A DNA stretch of 64,000 bases from Chitinophaga sp. Ak27 (GCF_012726295.1 NZ_JABAOB010000001.1:1860001-1924000); one strand, 5' to 3'; shown: positions 18,136 to 27,254, counted from the first letter of the stretch. The notes: generated by a model from the sequence alone, not told the origin. Program-made: numbers and translations.

Positions 18136-18963
18136 TTATAGATGATAAAATGAGCAGGCATTACCTCCCATTATTTGTTGTTGTTCTGATGTTGATAAGG
18201 TGCTGATAAAATCGGTGACGATATGTTTCACCTCATGGTATTGCGCTGCCAGCAGGCATACGGGCCAATCGGAGCCATATACCAGCCTGTTTGGGCCAAA
18301 TGCTTCCAAAGCCACCTCCAGGAAGGGCCGGAAATGCGCCGGCTTCCACTGCTGCCAGTCGGCTTCAGTAACCAGTCCGCTCAACTTGCAGTATACATGT
18401 GGGGCCTGGGCGATGCGCCGCATTTGTGCCGCCCATTCTGCCAGTTCACCGGTCTTAACATACGGTTTGGCCAGGTGATCGATGATGAGCGCCTGGTCCG
18501 GAAACAGCTGTACAAATTCTTCTACGGCTGGTAACTGTTTTGGATATACGAGGATATCATAGGTGAACTGGTGTTGCGCTAATGCTTTGATACCACGGCA
18601 AAAATTTTCTCCCAGCAGGAAATTGAAATCCGGTTCTGCCTGTACAATATGACGGAAGCCTTTCAGCAGCGGGTAACCGGCATACTGTTGCAATTGCTCT
18701 TGGATGTTATCTGCCCGCAGGTCGATCCAGCCCACTACTCCCTTGATAAAGTCGTGCTTTTCGGCGAGCGACAGCAAAAAAGAAGTTTCTTCGGCCGATT
18801 GATCGGCCTGTACGGCTATACAGCCATGAACGCCATTATCTTCCAGCACCGGTATTAAATCTTCCGGTAAAAAATCGCGGCGGATTACCTCCATGGATTC
18901 ATCTATCCAGGCATCCCGAACCGGCTGATACTGCCAGAAATGTTGGTGTGCGTCAATAACCAT
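18136..18963 (-). CDS. Amidohydrolase-2 family protein, probable L-fuconolactonase
   Basis: A 275-residue TIM-barrel metal-dependent hydrolase of the COG3618/amidohydrolase-2 family. It opens with VIDAHQHFWQY, the HxH pair after beta-strand 1, and carries GFRHIVQAEPD, IIDHLAKP and the late LVYGSDWPVC with the conserved aspartate. Lactonases of this group open L-fucono- or L-rhamnono-lactone, which fits its position between the mutarotase and dehydrogenase genes. The frame is open 13 codons further upstream to a GTG, but the ATG at 18963 places the metal-binding HQH near the N-terminus as in relatives and is preferred. Confidence 0.83.
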   Translation of the reverse strand: MVIDAHQHFWQYQPVRDAWIDESMEVIRRDFLPEDLIPVLEDNGVHGCIAVQADQSAEETSFLLSLAEKHDFIKGVVGWIDLRADNIQEQLQQYAGYPLLKGFRHIVQAEPDFNFLLGENFCRGIKALAQHQFTYDILVYPKQLPAVEEFVQLFPDQALIIDHLAKPYVKTGELAEWAAQMRRIAQAPHVYCKLSGLVTEADWQQWKPAHFRPFLEVALEAFGPNRLVYGSDWPVCLLAAQYHEVKHIVTDFISTLSTSEQQQIMGGNACSFYHL

Positions 18964-19023
18964 ATGAGTATTGGTATGATACTCCCGTCCGCCGTTATGC
19001 ACAGAGGACAGGAGCAGGTGGTA

Positions 19024-19353
19024 TTACAATGCAAAAATTTGTTCCATGATCATCCACTTCTCGCCGTTTTTGGCTACCGGCAAGGATTGCTGGTATTTCC
19101 ACATCAGGTCTTCCCACACTTTTACCGCGGGGTTGGCCGCATCCATGGCTGCTTTACGTTCAAAAGAAAAGGTATCATCTACTTCCATGATCATAAACAA
19201 ACGGTTACCGATGCGGTAAATGTCCATGACCGTAATACCGGCATCCGTAATACTTTTCTTGATTTCGGCAGATACGTTGCGGTGATATGCTTCATATTCA
19301 CTGATCAACTGCGGATCATCTACCAGGTCCAGTGCCAGACAATATCTTTTCAT
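19024..19353 (-). CDS. L-rhamnose/L-fucose mutarotase family protein
   Basis: A 109-residue protein of the L-rhamnose mutarotase family (dimeric alpha/beta barrel). It starts MKRYCLALDLVDDPQLISEY and contains the typical YRIGNRLFMIMEVDD segment and the ending VWEDLMWKYQQSLP. Enzymes of this family interconvert the alpha and beta anomers of 6-deoxysugars, here presumably of L-fucose before oxidation. It lies five bases after the FAH-family hydrolase gene and 60 bases before the lactonase gene in the same operon. The true sugar is inferred from neighbours. Confidence 0.88.
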   Translation of the reverse strand: MKRYCLALDLVDDPQLISEYEAYHRNVSAEIKKSITDAGITVMDIYRIGNRLFMIMEVDDTFSFERKAAMDAANPAVKVWEDLMWKYQQSLPVAKNGEKWMIMEQIFAL

Positions 19354-19358
19354 ACCGG

Positions 19359-20210
19359 TTATTTATAAGCTACTGCTGTTTGTTTGGAAGTACCCAGGCC
19401 ATCGATACCCAGTTCAATAACATCGCCTGCTTTCAGGTATACCTGTGGATTCATACCCAGGCCCACTCCTGCCGGTGTACCGGTAGAAATCATATCTCCC
19501 GGGAGCAGGGTCATAAACTGGCTAAGGTAAGACACCACGTATGGTACATTGAAGATGAAGTTGGAGGTGTTGCCATCCTGCATTTTCTGGCCATTAACGG
19601 TCAGCCATAAACGAAGATTATCTACATCGGCAATCTCATCTTTGGTAGCCAACCATGGGCCCAGGGGAGCAAACGTATCGCAGCTTTTTCCTTTCACCCA
19701 TTGTCCGCCTCTTTCAATCTGGAAAGCCCGTTCGCTATAGTCGTTGTGGAGGCAGTAACCAGCTACATAATCCAGCGCATCTTTTTCTTCTACATAAGAA
19801 GCTTTTTTACCAATCACGACTACCAATTCCACTTCCCAGTCGGTTTTTTCACTGTTGCGGGGAATCACCAGGTTATCATTGGGGCCTACCAGTGCGCTAG
19901 TACTTTTGAAGAACACGATAGGTTCTGCGGGAATAGCAGCATTGGTTTCGCGGGCGTGGTCGGCATAGTTGAGACCAATGCAAATGATTTTAGAAGGGCG
20001 CTGGATAGGGGCTCCGAGGCGGGTGCCTGCAGGTACCTGCGGGCATTCGCCGGCGTGCTGGGCAAACCAGGCAGCCAGGCGCTCCAGTCCGTTGGTGGCA
20101 AAGAATTTCTCTCCGTAGTCTTCTCCAAATGCACTCACATCAAACATACCGGCATCTGTTACAAGGCCTGCTTTTTCTTCTCCCGGTAAACCGAACCTGA
20201 TCAGTTTCAT
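19359..20210 (-). CDS. Fumarylacetoacetate-hydrolase family protein, probable 2,4-diketo-3-deoxy-L-fuconate hydrolase
   Basis: A 283-residue protein of the FAH family. The C-terminal catalytic domain contains KIICIGLNYADHARET near residues 74-89, the metal-binding glutamates in EKTDWEVELVVVIG, and the late STGTPAGVGLGMNP. The approximately 70-residue N-terminal part (KLIRFGLPGEEKAGL) is the usual small lid domain. In the L-fucose route an enzyme of this family splits 2,4-diketo-3-deoxy-L-fuconate into pyruvate and lactate, which makes it the last step of the pathway encoded here. It is five bases upstream of the mutarotase gene. Related enzymes act on other 2,4-diketo acids. Confidence 0.85.
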   Translation of the reverse strand: MKLIRFGLPGEEKAGLVTDAGMFDVSAFGEDYGEKFFATNGLERLAAWFAQHAGECPQVPAGTRLGAPIQRPSKIICIGLNYADHARETNAAIPAEPIVFFKSTSALVGPNDNLVIPRNSEKTDWEVELVVVIGKKASYVEEKDALDYVAGYCLHNDYSERAFQIERGGQWVKGKSCDTFAPLGPWLATKDEIADVDNLRLWLTVNGQKMQDGNTSNFIFNVPYVVSYLSQFMTLLPGDMISTGTPAGVGLGMNPQVYLKAGDVIELGIDGLGTSKQTAVAYK

Positions 20211-20232
20211 TTCAATATATTTTTTATTATGC

Positions 20233-20982
20233 TTACTTAATTTCTTTCAATGTTTTTACCTGCAACCGTCCATTTTCTACATGCAGATCAATCATCGGTT
20301 CTGCTTTGTTATCTTTTACAAAGGAGAAATACACATGATCTGGCTGGCCGGTTGGTTGGATCACACCTTTAGAGCCCTTGGGAACGGCCATAAACATGCT
20401 TTTTCTGATACCGCCAAATTCCACGTACAACTCCAGGCTATCCGGTGAAGCACTGGGCTTAATTTCTGCAATGAAATCGCCAATGATGTTGCCTGACTGG
20501 AAATTTTTCTTGTATTGCTGTACCATGTCGCTGCCGGCAGATACTTTACCCAGTCCCATGGTATTTTCCATATAGCCCCAGATACGTTCTGACGGAGAAG
20601 CAAACCATAATATCTTGAGATCATTTTTATCACTCACGGAGGCGTGATAATAACGTGGCTGGTGGTTAGCTTTCAATACGCCGATATAACAGCTGTTAGG
20701 CGCATCCCACAACACTTTGTACAGGTCGGCATCTGATACATCTTTTAAAATACTTTGTTCGAAGGTCTTTTCCTTGGTCTGACCATTCAGCTGAAAGTTG
20801 ATGGTGACCAGCGCTGTATCTTTATCCCGGTTAGCAATACTAACCGCTATCTTTCCTGCGGGGGTAGCCGGTACTACAGCAGACGTATCTGCGCCGGGTT
20901 TACTGTTTGCAGATTGATTGCCGCTGTTACAGGCAGTAAATATGGCCAATGCGATTGCCAGACCTATCCGAAATTGTTGCAT
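20233..20982 (-). CDS. Uncharacterised lipoprotein in the deoxysugar operon
   Basis: A 249-residue protein that I do not recognise. It starts MQQFRIGLAIALAIFTAC, a lipoprotein signal with a lipidated cysteine at residue 18, followed by a low-complexity linker (NSGNQSANSKPGADTSAVVPATPAG). The rest is a mostly beta, soluble domain without obvious catalytic motifs. The open frame continues 19 codons upstream, but the internal ATG at 20982 gives the proper signal peptide. The gene is placed inside the operon, 22 bases before the FAH gene and after the upstream SDR gene, which implies co-expression with sugar breakdown. A role in binding the sugar or its polymer at the cell surface is possible but unproven. 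Confidence 0.75.
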   Translation of the reverse strand: MQQFRIGLAIALAIFTACNSGNQSANSKPGADTSAVVPATPAGKIAVSIANRDKDTALVTINFQLNGQTKEKTFEQSILKDVSDADLYKVLWDAPNSCYIGVLKANHQPRYYHASVSDKNDLKILWFASPSERIWGYMENTMGLGKVSAGSDMVQQYKKNFQSGNIIGDFIAEIKPSASPDSLELYVEFGGIRKSMFMAVPKGSKGVIQPTGQPDHVYFSFVKDNKAEPMIDLHVENGRLQVKTLKEIK

Positions 20983-21056
20983 GATATAATTAAAAATTAA
21001 TGAATGAATAAATCGAAAGATACGGGTAATCATCCGCACTTTGACACCTCATTCTA

Positions 21057-21842
21057 TTAATTATTCAACCTGATAAAACCGCCATCAATTGGATAATCGG
21101 TACCGGTAATAAATCCTGCTTCATCAGAGCAGAGATATAAAGCCAGGTTACCTACTTCTACTGGTTTGGCCATGCGTCCGATAGGCTGTGTTTTACTCAG
21201 TTTTTCAAACATTTCCGCCTCTTTGCCGGGATAGTTTTTGGCAATAAACCCGTCTACAAACGGCGTATGCACCCTGGCGGGAGATATGCAGTTGCATCGG
21301 ATATTGGCGCCCAGGTAATCTTTCGCTACCGATAATGTCAGCGTCAATACCGCCCCCTTACTCATGGAGTAGGCCAGCCGGTCTGGTATACCCACGCTGG
21401 AGGCAATGGAGGCCACGTTGAGGATGACCCCGCCGCCTTGCGCTTTCATCTGTTTAATCACTGCATACATGCAGTTATAAGTTCCTTTTACATTGACCTG
21501 GTATACCCTATCGAAGTCCTGTTCTGTAGTATTCTCCAAATTTCCCACATGTGCAATACCAGCGCAATTCACCAGGATATCCAGTTTTCCGGCTGTTTTC
21601 ACAATACCGTCCATTACCCGGATCACTGCTGCCTGGTCGGCTACGTTGCAGGCATGTACAGTAGCCTGACCGCCTGCTGCCCTGATTTCCTCCGCTGTAG
21701 TCTTTCCACCATCTTCATTCAACTCCAGGATATGCACCTGTGCACCCTGCGCGCCAAATGTTTTCGCTATTGCCTGTCCTATGCCGCTACCACCACCTGT
21801 GATAACCGCCACTTTACTATCTAATCTGAACAGTTCCATCAT
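21057..21842 (-). CDS. SDR oxidoreductase, probable 2-keto-3-deoxy-L-fuconate dehydrogenase
   Basis: A 261-residue short-chain dehydrogenase with TGGGSGIG at 15-22, VNCAGIAHVG near 87-96, catalytic YSMSKGA near 158-164, and the ending FITGTDYPIDGG. It is the first gene of the seven-gene operon. In the oxidative L-fucose pathway an SDR enzyme turns 2-keto-3-deoxy-L-fuconate into the 2,4-diketo acid, the substrate of the FAH-family hydrolase encoded 0.8 kb downstream. The operon has no L-fuconate dehydratase, so the step before this enzyme must be provided from elsewhere. The exact substrate is inferred from context. Confidence 0.8.
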   Translation of the reverse strand: MMELFRLDSKVAVITGGGSGIGQAIAKTFGAQGAQVHILELNEDGGKTTAEEIRAAGGQATVHACNVADQAAVIRVMDGIVKTAGKLDILVNCAGIAHVGNLENTTEQDFDRVYQVNVKGTYNCMYAVIKQMKAQGGGVILNVASIASSVGIPDRLAYSMSKGAVLTLTLSVAKDYLGANIRCNCISPARVHTPFVDGFIAKNYPGKEAEMFEKLSKTQPIGRMAKPVEVGNLALYLCSDEAGFITGTDYPIDGGFIRLNN

Positions 21843-21986
21843 TAAAAATTTTAAGGGTTCTAAAATACCTATTAATATAAGGCGATTACAATTGTATTTT
21901 CACTGTATTTCATACTTTCTTGCCTTATTTTCGCAAAATTCAATAATTCGGTGCGAATTTGGCGCTTTTTTGAGAATTTTAAGGAC

Positions 21987-22664
21987 ATGAGAATACGATT
22001 GCTATTACCACTGCTGGGCGCTATTACCGGCCAGGCAAACGCGCAGAAAATACCTGTTAACAAATACGGATTAGCGGTGCTCAACTCCCCGCAACAATAC
22101 GAACAATTAGTAAAAAATGACAGCACCCAGCAGCTGGTAAACCTGGAGCATTATATCCCCGGTATCAAAAAGGATATCAGGTATGCCACCACGAATAACT
22201 TTACCAAACAACGCCTGTATACCCGGACCGATATCTACCTGCGACTACCCGCCGCCAAAGCGCTGAAAGCCGTTCAGGAAGCGTTACGAAAAAAAGGGTA
22301 CGGGTTATTAATATATGATGCGTACCGCCCCTACCATGTAACGGAGGCCATGTTTAAAATAGTGCCCAACGACCTCTATGCCGCCGATCCCCGCAAAGGA
22401 TCAGGGCACAACCGGGGCGTGGCCGTCGATCTCAGCATGGTAGACCTGAAAACCAATAAGCCGGTGGCCATGCCAACAGACTTCGATGATTTTACGTTGA
22501 AAGCACATGAAAACTATACGCCTGCCAACCCGGCGGTGGCTGCCAACCGCAAACTACTGCGGGATACCATGAAACAACATGGATTTAAGGGAAGTTCTAC
22601 AGAATGGTGGCATTATTACCTGCCAGATTATAAAAAATATCCCCTGATGGATATCTTCTTTTAA
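21987..22664 (+). CDS. D-alanyl-D-alanine dipeptidase, VanX/DdpX type
   Basis: A 225-residue exported zinc peptidase of family M15D. A signal peptide (MRIRLLLPLLGAITGQANAQ) is followed by RYATTNNFTKQRLY, the substrate-binding YDAYRPYHVTEAM, and zinc ligands in SGHNRGVAVDLSMVD and, near the C-terminus, STEWWHYYLPDY with the catalytic glutamate. The enzyme cleaves the D-Ala-D-Ala dipeptide. No vanH or vanA genes and no two-component system are nearby, so recycling of cell-wall dipeptide is more likely than glycopeptide resistance. The ATG at 21987 has AAGGA just upstream; a longer in-frame start at 21951 lacks a signal peptide. TTATTTTCGCA near 21923 may be its promoter. Confidence 0.9.
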   Translation: MRIRLLLPLLGAITGQANAQKIPVNKYGLAVLNSPQQYEQLVKNDSTQQLVNLEHYIPGIKKDIRYATTNNFTKQRLYTRTDIYLRLPAAKALKAVQEALRKKGYGLLIYDAYRPYHVTEAMFKIVPNDLYAADPRKGSGHNRGVAVDLSMVDLKTNKPVAMPTDFDDFTLKAHENYTPANPAVAANRKLLRDTMKQHGFKGSSTEWWHYYLPDYKKYPLMDIFF

Positions 22665-22666
22665 GA

Positions 22667-23059
22667 TCAACGGATAAAAACAGTGTCTATACGGTTGGGT
22701 ATTCCCTTCCACTTCATATAATAAGTTCCGGCAGTACTGGGGGTAAATACAAAATTCTTGGTAACGGAGATCGGCTCGAGGATGCAGGCAATACAGGTAT
22801 TCAGAACAGATTCCGCTCCAACAACAATAGTATCCTTATCTTTTGTTAATATAAATTTATTGATTGAATAACAACCATTAGGAACCCCACAGGTAACATC
22901 GAAAAAGGCGGCCCCCTGTTGTCCTGCTTCTCCCCTGCTGGTTCCTATATATCTGACACTGCCAATATCAATTTTGCCATAACGGGTGCAGTTATCACTA
23001 TCTTTTTTACAGGCAGGGAATACCAATAATACTGTTAGTAGTATAAACGCTGTTCTCAT
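22667..23059 (-). CDS. Small uncharacterised lipoprotein
   Basis: A 130-residue protein that I do not recognise. The N-terminus MRTAFILLTVLLVFPAC is a lipoprotein signal with Cys17 as the lipidation site, followed by KKDSDN. The mature part is predicted to be beta-rich and contains four further cysteines (in NCTRYG, VTCGVPNGC and NTCIAC), which may form disulfides in the periplasm or at the cell surface. It ends with STAGTYYMKWKGIPNRIDTVFIR, resembling the last strand of an immunoglobulin-like fold. It is convergent with the dipeptidase gene (2 bases between stops) and upstream of repeat copy B. Confidence 0.75.
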   Translation of the reverse strand: MRTAFILLTVLLVFPACKKDSDNCTRYGKIDIGSVRYIGTSRGEAGQQGAAFFDVTCGVPNGCYSINKFILTKDKDTIVVGAESVLNTCIACILEPISVTKNFVFTPSTAGTYYMKWKGIPNRIDTVFIR

Positions 23060-23108
23060 CGGGTCGTATTATATATCTGTATAACGTGAACCCGCCATAA
23101 AAGTTACA

Positions 23109-23220
23109 GCAGAAAGCGGAAAGCAAAAAGCTATTATGGAGGATGATCCCAGCGAATATTTTAAAATCGCTTTAGTTATCCTCCTCCATAATAGCTTTTT
23201 GCTTTCCGCTTTCTGCCGCT
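23109..23220. repeat. Long inverted repeat, copy B of the dispersed family
   Basis: Perfect 35-base arms at 23109-23143 and 23182-23216 surround a 38-base centre with AGCGAATATTTTAAAATCGC, itself partly palindromic. The arms share GGAAAGCAAAAAGCTATT with copy A. The right end runs directly into the leuA stop codon at 23220-23222, so on the reverse strand the text reads TAAGCGGCAGAAAGC. Confidence 0.9.
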
Positions 23221-24725
23221 TAATATATTTTATTCAAGGCATCTACATAAGCATGCACAGAAGCATTTACGATGTCGGTAGAAATACCAAAACCATAATA
23301 CGACATGCCGTTATGTTTTACCCGCATATTAACTTTACTTACATCTTCGCTACCGCCGCGCATAGACTGAATATTGAATTCATCCAGTTCAATCTCATCT
23401 TTCACAATATTATGGATCGCGTTGATGGTAGCATTTACCGGGCCATTACCGGCTGCACTGGCTTCCCTTTCTTCCCCGTTAATTTTGAGTTTTACAGTGG
23501 CCATTGGGCGGAGCGGATCGCCGCATACCACCTGTAACAGGGTTACCTTAATCGCTTTATCATCGTAATTCTTTTCGTCGCCATCGCCCATGAGCTGTAA
23601 CAGGTCGGCATCGCTGATCTCCTTTTTGGAATCGGCCAATACCAGGAAGCGTTGGTACACTTCATCTACGTTTACGATTTCGAGGTTATAGCCCAGGCGC
23701 TGCAGATGGTGCTTCAGGGCGTGCCGTCCGCTGCGGGCAGTGAGGATAATGGAGTTGGAGTTGATACCTACGTCTTCAGGATTCAGGATCTCGTAGTTTT
23801 CACGGTGTTTCAGTACTCCATCCTGGTGGATACCGGAGCTATGCGCGAAGGCATTGCGGCCTACAATCGCTTTATTAGGCTGCACCGGCATGTGCATCAT
23901 CGTTTCCACGAGGTTACTGATTTCGTAGATACCTTTTGAGTTGATGTTGGTATGATATCCCAGCGCATGGTGCGTTTTCAGGATCATGGCTACTTCTTCG
24001 AGGGAAGTATTACCGGCACGTTCGCCGATGCCGTTAATGGTACATTCTACCTGGCGGGCGCCATTCATTACACCGGCAATGGTATTGGCAGTAGCCAATC
24101 CCAGGTCGTTGTGGCAGTGAACAGAGATAATCGCTTTATCGATATTGGACACATGATCTACCAGGTATTTGATTTTAGCGCCATATTGATCCGGGAGGCA
24201 GTACCCGTTGGTATCTGGTATATTTACGGTGGTGGCACCTGCTGCAATCACCGCTTCAATCATACGCGCCAGGTATTCGTTGTCGGCGCGGCCGGCATCT
24301 TCTGCATAAAATTCCACATCATCAGTAAACTTGCGGGCATACTTCACTGCGGCGACCGCGCGTTCCAGGATTTCGTCCCGGGTACTGTTGAATTTATACT
24401 TGATGTGCATATCGGAGGAACCGATGCCGGTGTGGATACGTCCGCGTTTAGCAAAACGCAACGCATCGGCGGCGGCGTCGATATCTTTGGTATTGGCACG
24501 GGTAAGAGCGCAGATAACGGGTTCCGATACTGCTTTGGATATTTCCACTACGCTCTGGAAATCACCAGGGCTGGAAATAGGGAAACCGGCTTCGATAATA
24601 TCTACGCCTAAAGCTTCCAGTTTTTTCGCTACTTCAATTTTTTCTACAGTTGTCAGCTGACAGCCAGGGACTTGTTCTCCATCACGCAAGGTGGTATCAA
24701 AGACGTATACACGATTTTTATCCAT
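23220..24725 (-). CDS. leuA: 2-isopropylmalate synthase
   Basis: Condenses acetyl-CoA with 2-ketoisovalerate in the first committed step of leucine synthesis. The 501-residue protein shows the DRE-TIM catalytic barrel with [10 protein letters not shown] at 9-18, the metal-binding HCHNDLGLA near 205-213, and NGIGERAGN. The C-terminal part (about 370-501) is the LeuA regulatory domain that binds leucine, so feedback inhibition is expected. It is the last gene of the operon leuC-methyltransferase-leuD-leuB-leuA, 27 bases after leuB. The length and the start [16 protein letters not shown] fit a true LeuA rather than homocitrate or citramalate synthase, although citramalate synthase is a close relative. 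Confidence 0.95.
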   Translation of the reverse strand: MDKNRVYVFDTTLRDGEQVPGCQLTTVEKIEVAKKLEALGVDIIEAGFPISSPGDFQSVVEISKAVSEPVICALTRANTKDIDAAADALRFAKRGRIHTGIGSSDMHIKYKFNSTRDEILERAVAAVKYARKFTDDVEFYAEDAGRADNEYLARMIEAVIAAGATTVNIPDTNGYCLPDQYGAKIKYLVDHVSNIDKAIISVHCHNDLGLATANTIAGVMNGARQVECTINGIGERAGNTSLEEVAMILKTHHALGYHTNINSKGIYEISNLVETMMHMPVQPNKAIVGRNAFAHSSGIHQDGVLKHRENYEILNPEDVGINSNSIILTARSGRHALKHHLQRLGYNLEIVNVDEVYQRFLVLADSKKEISDADLLQLMGDGDEKNYDDKAIKVTLLQVVCGDPLRPMATVKLKINGEEREASAAGNGPVNATINAIHNIVKDEIELDEFNIQSMRGGSEDVSKVNMRVKHNGMSYYGFGISTDIVNASVHAYVDALNKIY

Positions 24726-24752
24726 GATAGGTGTAATAATTTTATTGAATGA

Positions 24753-25832
24753 TTAATTCAGATTCTCTAATACTTTGGCACCCATTGCATCGGTGCCCAT
24801 GATACAATCGTTAACCGTATGTTTGTTGGCAATATCCATTGTCCTAAAACCTTGTCTGAGTGTAGCTTCTACCGCTTTAATCACCCGTTGTGATTCGGTT
24901 TTCAGCCCAAAGGAAATATCCAGCAGCAGGGCAGCAGATAAGATAGATGCCAGCGGGTTGGCAATACCTTTACCGGCAATATCATGTGCAGAACCATGAA
25001 TAGGCTCGTAGAAGCCAGTGCTGTCACCTACGGAAGCAGATGCCAGCATCCCCATGGAACCAGCTATCTGGGACGCTTCATCTGTGAGGATATCACCAAA
25101 CAGGTTACCAGTTACCACTACATCAAAGCGTTTAGGGTCCTTGATCAGCTGCATAGCTGCATTATCAATAAACATATGTTCTGTTTCCACATCGGGATAT
25201 TCTTTGGCCACTTCCTGTACTACTTCTCTCCAAAGGCGGCTGGCCTCCAGTACGTTTGCTTTATCTACAGAGCAAAGCTTTTTACGGCGGGTACGGGCAG
25301 CTTCATATGCTTTGCGGGCAATACGCTCTACTTCATAACGATGATAGATCATCAGGTCGGACGCGGTATTACGGTCGGCAGTCCTGATCTTTTCTCCGAA
25401 ATATACATCCCCGGTCAGCTCCCGGAAGAAAAGGATATCCGCTCCGCGCAGAATTTCCGGTTTAATGCTGGAAGCTTCCAGCAATTCATCAAACAACTTT
25501 ATCGGGCGAAGATTAGCATATAGTCCCAGTTCTTTCCTGATTTTCAGCAATCCCTGTTCTGGTCTTACTTTCAGTGTAGGATCGTTGTCGTATTTGGCAT
25601 GACCGATAGCCCCGAAGAGGATGGCATCTGAACGCCTGGCCTTTTCCAACGTTTCGTCGGGAAGCGGGTTGCCGGTAGCTTCAATTGCTACATGCCCCAT
25701 AATCCCTTCTTCGAAAGTGAAAGTGTGATGATAGTTTTGTGCAATCGCCATCAGCACTTTTTGTCCCCATGCCGTCACTTCCTGTCCGATCCCATCACCG
25801 GGTATTACTAATATTTTCTTCTCAACGCCCAT
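24753..25832 (-). CDS. leuB: 3-isopropylmalate dehydrogenase
   Basis: Oxidises and decarboxylates 3-isopropylmalate to 2-ketoisocaproate with NAD+. The protein has the normal length of 359 residues, with the start KILVIPGDGIGQEVTAWG, LRPIKLFDELLEASSIKP, the metal-site helix DILTDEASQIAGSMGMLASAS and EPIHGSAHDIAGKGIANP near the NAD pocket. It follows leuD after 43 bases and precedes leuA, in the leucine operon. The paralogue tartrate dehydrogenase can look alike, but the operon setting settles the role. Confidence 0.96.
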   Translation of the reverse strand: MGVEKKILVIPGDGIGQEVTAWGQKVLMAIAQNYHHTFTFEEGIMGHVAIEATGNPLPDETLEKARRSDAILFGAIGHAKYDNDPTLKVRPEQGLLKIRKELGLYANLRPIKLFDELLEASSIKPEILRGADILFFRELTGDVYFGEKIRTADRNTASDLMIYHRYEVERIARKAYEAARTRRKKLCSVDKANVLEASRLWREVVQEVAKEYPDVETEHMFIDNAAMQLIKDPKRFDVVVTGNLFGDILTDEASQIAGSMGMLASASVGDSTGFYEPIHGSAHDIAGKGIANPLASILSAALLLDISFGLKTESQRVIKAVEATLRQGFRTMDIANKHTVNDCIMGTDAMGAKVLENLN

Positions 25833-25875
25833 AAAGCTTTATTTAGTTAGCTATTTTTTCGTTAGTATTTAACGG

Positions 25876-26475
25876 TTAGAAATTAAATGGTCTGGTGGTT
25901 TCGTATTGTTCGATTTCCTTGCGGAGACTGAGCAGGTAATCGATATCATCGTAACCGTTCATTAAACAGGTTTTTTTATACTGGTTAATGTCGAAGCTTT
26001 CTTTTTCGCCGGTAGCTACAATGCGGATAAACTGGTTTTCGAGATCTACTTCCAGCTCCGCTTTTGGATTGGCTGAAATGGCTTCAAATATTTTGTCGAG
26101 GAAAGCATCTGTTACCTGGATGGGCAGGATGAAGTTGTTGAGGGCGTTATTTTTGAAGATGTCTGCAAAAAAACTGCTCACTACCACTTTAAAACCTGCG
26201 TCGGCAATAGCCCAGGCTGCGTGCTCCCGGGAAGATCCACATCCGAAATTCTTTCCTGCTACCAGGATTTTACCGCTATAGAGCGGGTTGTTCATGACAA
26301 AGTCGGCCTTAGGTGTATTATCGGCTTCGTAACGCCAGTCGCGGAACAGGTTTTCCCCGAAGCCTTCCCGGGTGGTAGCCTTCAGGAATCGTGCCGGGAT
26401 GATCTGGTCGGTATCTATATTTTCGATCGGTACAGGTACCGCAGGTGAAACGAGATGTTGGAATATTTTACTCAT
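25876..26475 (-). CDS. leuD: 3-isopropylmalate dehydratase small subunit
   Basis: Swivel-domain subunit of isopropylmalate isomerase, which pairs with LeuC to convert 2- to 3-isopropylmalate. The 199-residue protein has the family motifs [14 protein letters not shown] near 18-31 and [17 protein letters not shown] near 74-90. It is separated from leuC by the methyltransferase gene, which is unusual because leuC and leuD normally sit side by side; the methyltransferase stop codon is 15 bases upstream of its ATG. Confidence 0.96.
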   Translation of the reverse strand: MSKIFQHLVSPAVPVPIENIDTDQIIPARFLKATTREGFGENLFRDWRYEADNTPKADFVMNNPLYSGKILVAGKNFGCGSSREHAAWAIADAGFKVVVSSFFADIFKNNALNNFILPIQVTDAFLDKIFEAISANPKAELEVDLENQFIRIVATGEKESFDINQYKKTCLMNGYDDIDYLLSLRKEIEQYETTRPFNF

Positions 26476-26490
26476 GGTGAATATTACATT

Positions 26491-27243
26491 TTAAATTTTT
26501 GTGGCAGCCACCCGTAAGCGGACATAATCGGCATACAGCGCGTTGTCTTTCGTCAGCTGCCCCGCTACTTCTTGCTGCACTTGCGCCAGTATGGCCATTT
26601 TATCGGTTTCCGGTACAGTGGCGAAGAAATGTTGCCCAAACATTTCGAGCCAATCACTGATGCCGGTTTCGGGGTTTACCAGTTTGGAAGGACGGTCAAA
26701 GAAGTGTACGCGGTCTACCCGGAACCCGGCTTTTTCCAGCAGGGTAGTATATTCTGCCGGGGAAGGGAAGTACCAGAAGGGCGCATAGCTATATCCTCTT
26801 TGCTGCATAGCCTTTTCCAGGGCGGCAAGTATACTTTCTACGTTGCCTTTCCCGCCCATTTCAATCGCCAGGCGGCCGCCCTTTTTCAGCTGGGCGTACA
26901 TGCGGGCAATCGCTTTCTCTTTTTCCTGCACCCAATGCAGGGTGGCATTGGAAAAGATACCATCGAAAGCCGTTGGCAGCACGAAAGTCGTGGCATCGGC
27001 TACCTCAAAGTGGATGTCCGGGAAATGCGCACGGGCGCTTTGAATCATGGCGGCGGAGGCATCTATGCCTGTTACTTCCGCGCCGCATTGTGCCAGTTGC
27101 GCCGTCAGCTCGCCGGTACCACAGCCCAGGTCCAAGATTTGTTCTCCAGCCTGGGGTTGCAGCCAGTCGATCAGACTGTTGCCATATTCAAATACAAAGG
27201 CATGTTTCTCCTTATATAATTCAGCGTTCCATTGATCTGCCAT
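26491..27243 (-). CDS. SAM-dependent methyltransferase, trans-aconitate methyltransferase-like
   Basis: A 250-residue class I methyltransferase. The start MADQWNAELYKEKHAFVFEYG and the SAM-binding DLGCGTGELTAQLAQ near 37-51, IDASAAMIQSAR near 60-71 and FSNATLHWVQ near 96-105 resemble the trans-aconitate 2-methyltransferase group. It lies between leuC (11-base gap) and leuD (15-base gap), so it is co-transcribed with leucine synthesis. Trans-aconitate is a side product of aconitase chemistry, and the yeast member Tmt1 also methylates 3-isopropylmalate. A role in methylating a leucine-pathway tricarboxylate analogue, or in repair of a side product of the LeuCD enzyme, is therefore attractive but unproven. 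Confidence 0.85.
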   Translation of the reverse strand: MADQWNAELYKEKHAFVFEYGNSLIDWLQPQAGEQILDLGCGTGELTAQLAQCGAEVTGIDASAAMIQSARAHFPDIHFEVADATTFVLPTAFDGIFSNATLHWVQEKEKAIARMYAQLKKGGRLAIEMGGKGNVESILAALEKAMQQRGYSYAPFWYFPSPAEYTTLLEKAGFRVDRVHFFDRPSKLVNPETGISDWLEMFGQHFFATVPETDKMAILAQVQQEVAGQLTKDNALYADYVRLRVAATKI

Positions 27244-27254
27244 CGTTGTTGCTT

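Noticed and set aside
21987..22664. Vancomycin-resistance cluster
   Set aside because: Only the dipeptidase is present; vanH, vanA, vanS and vanR homologues are absent nearby.
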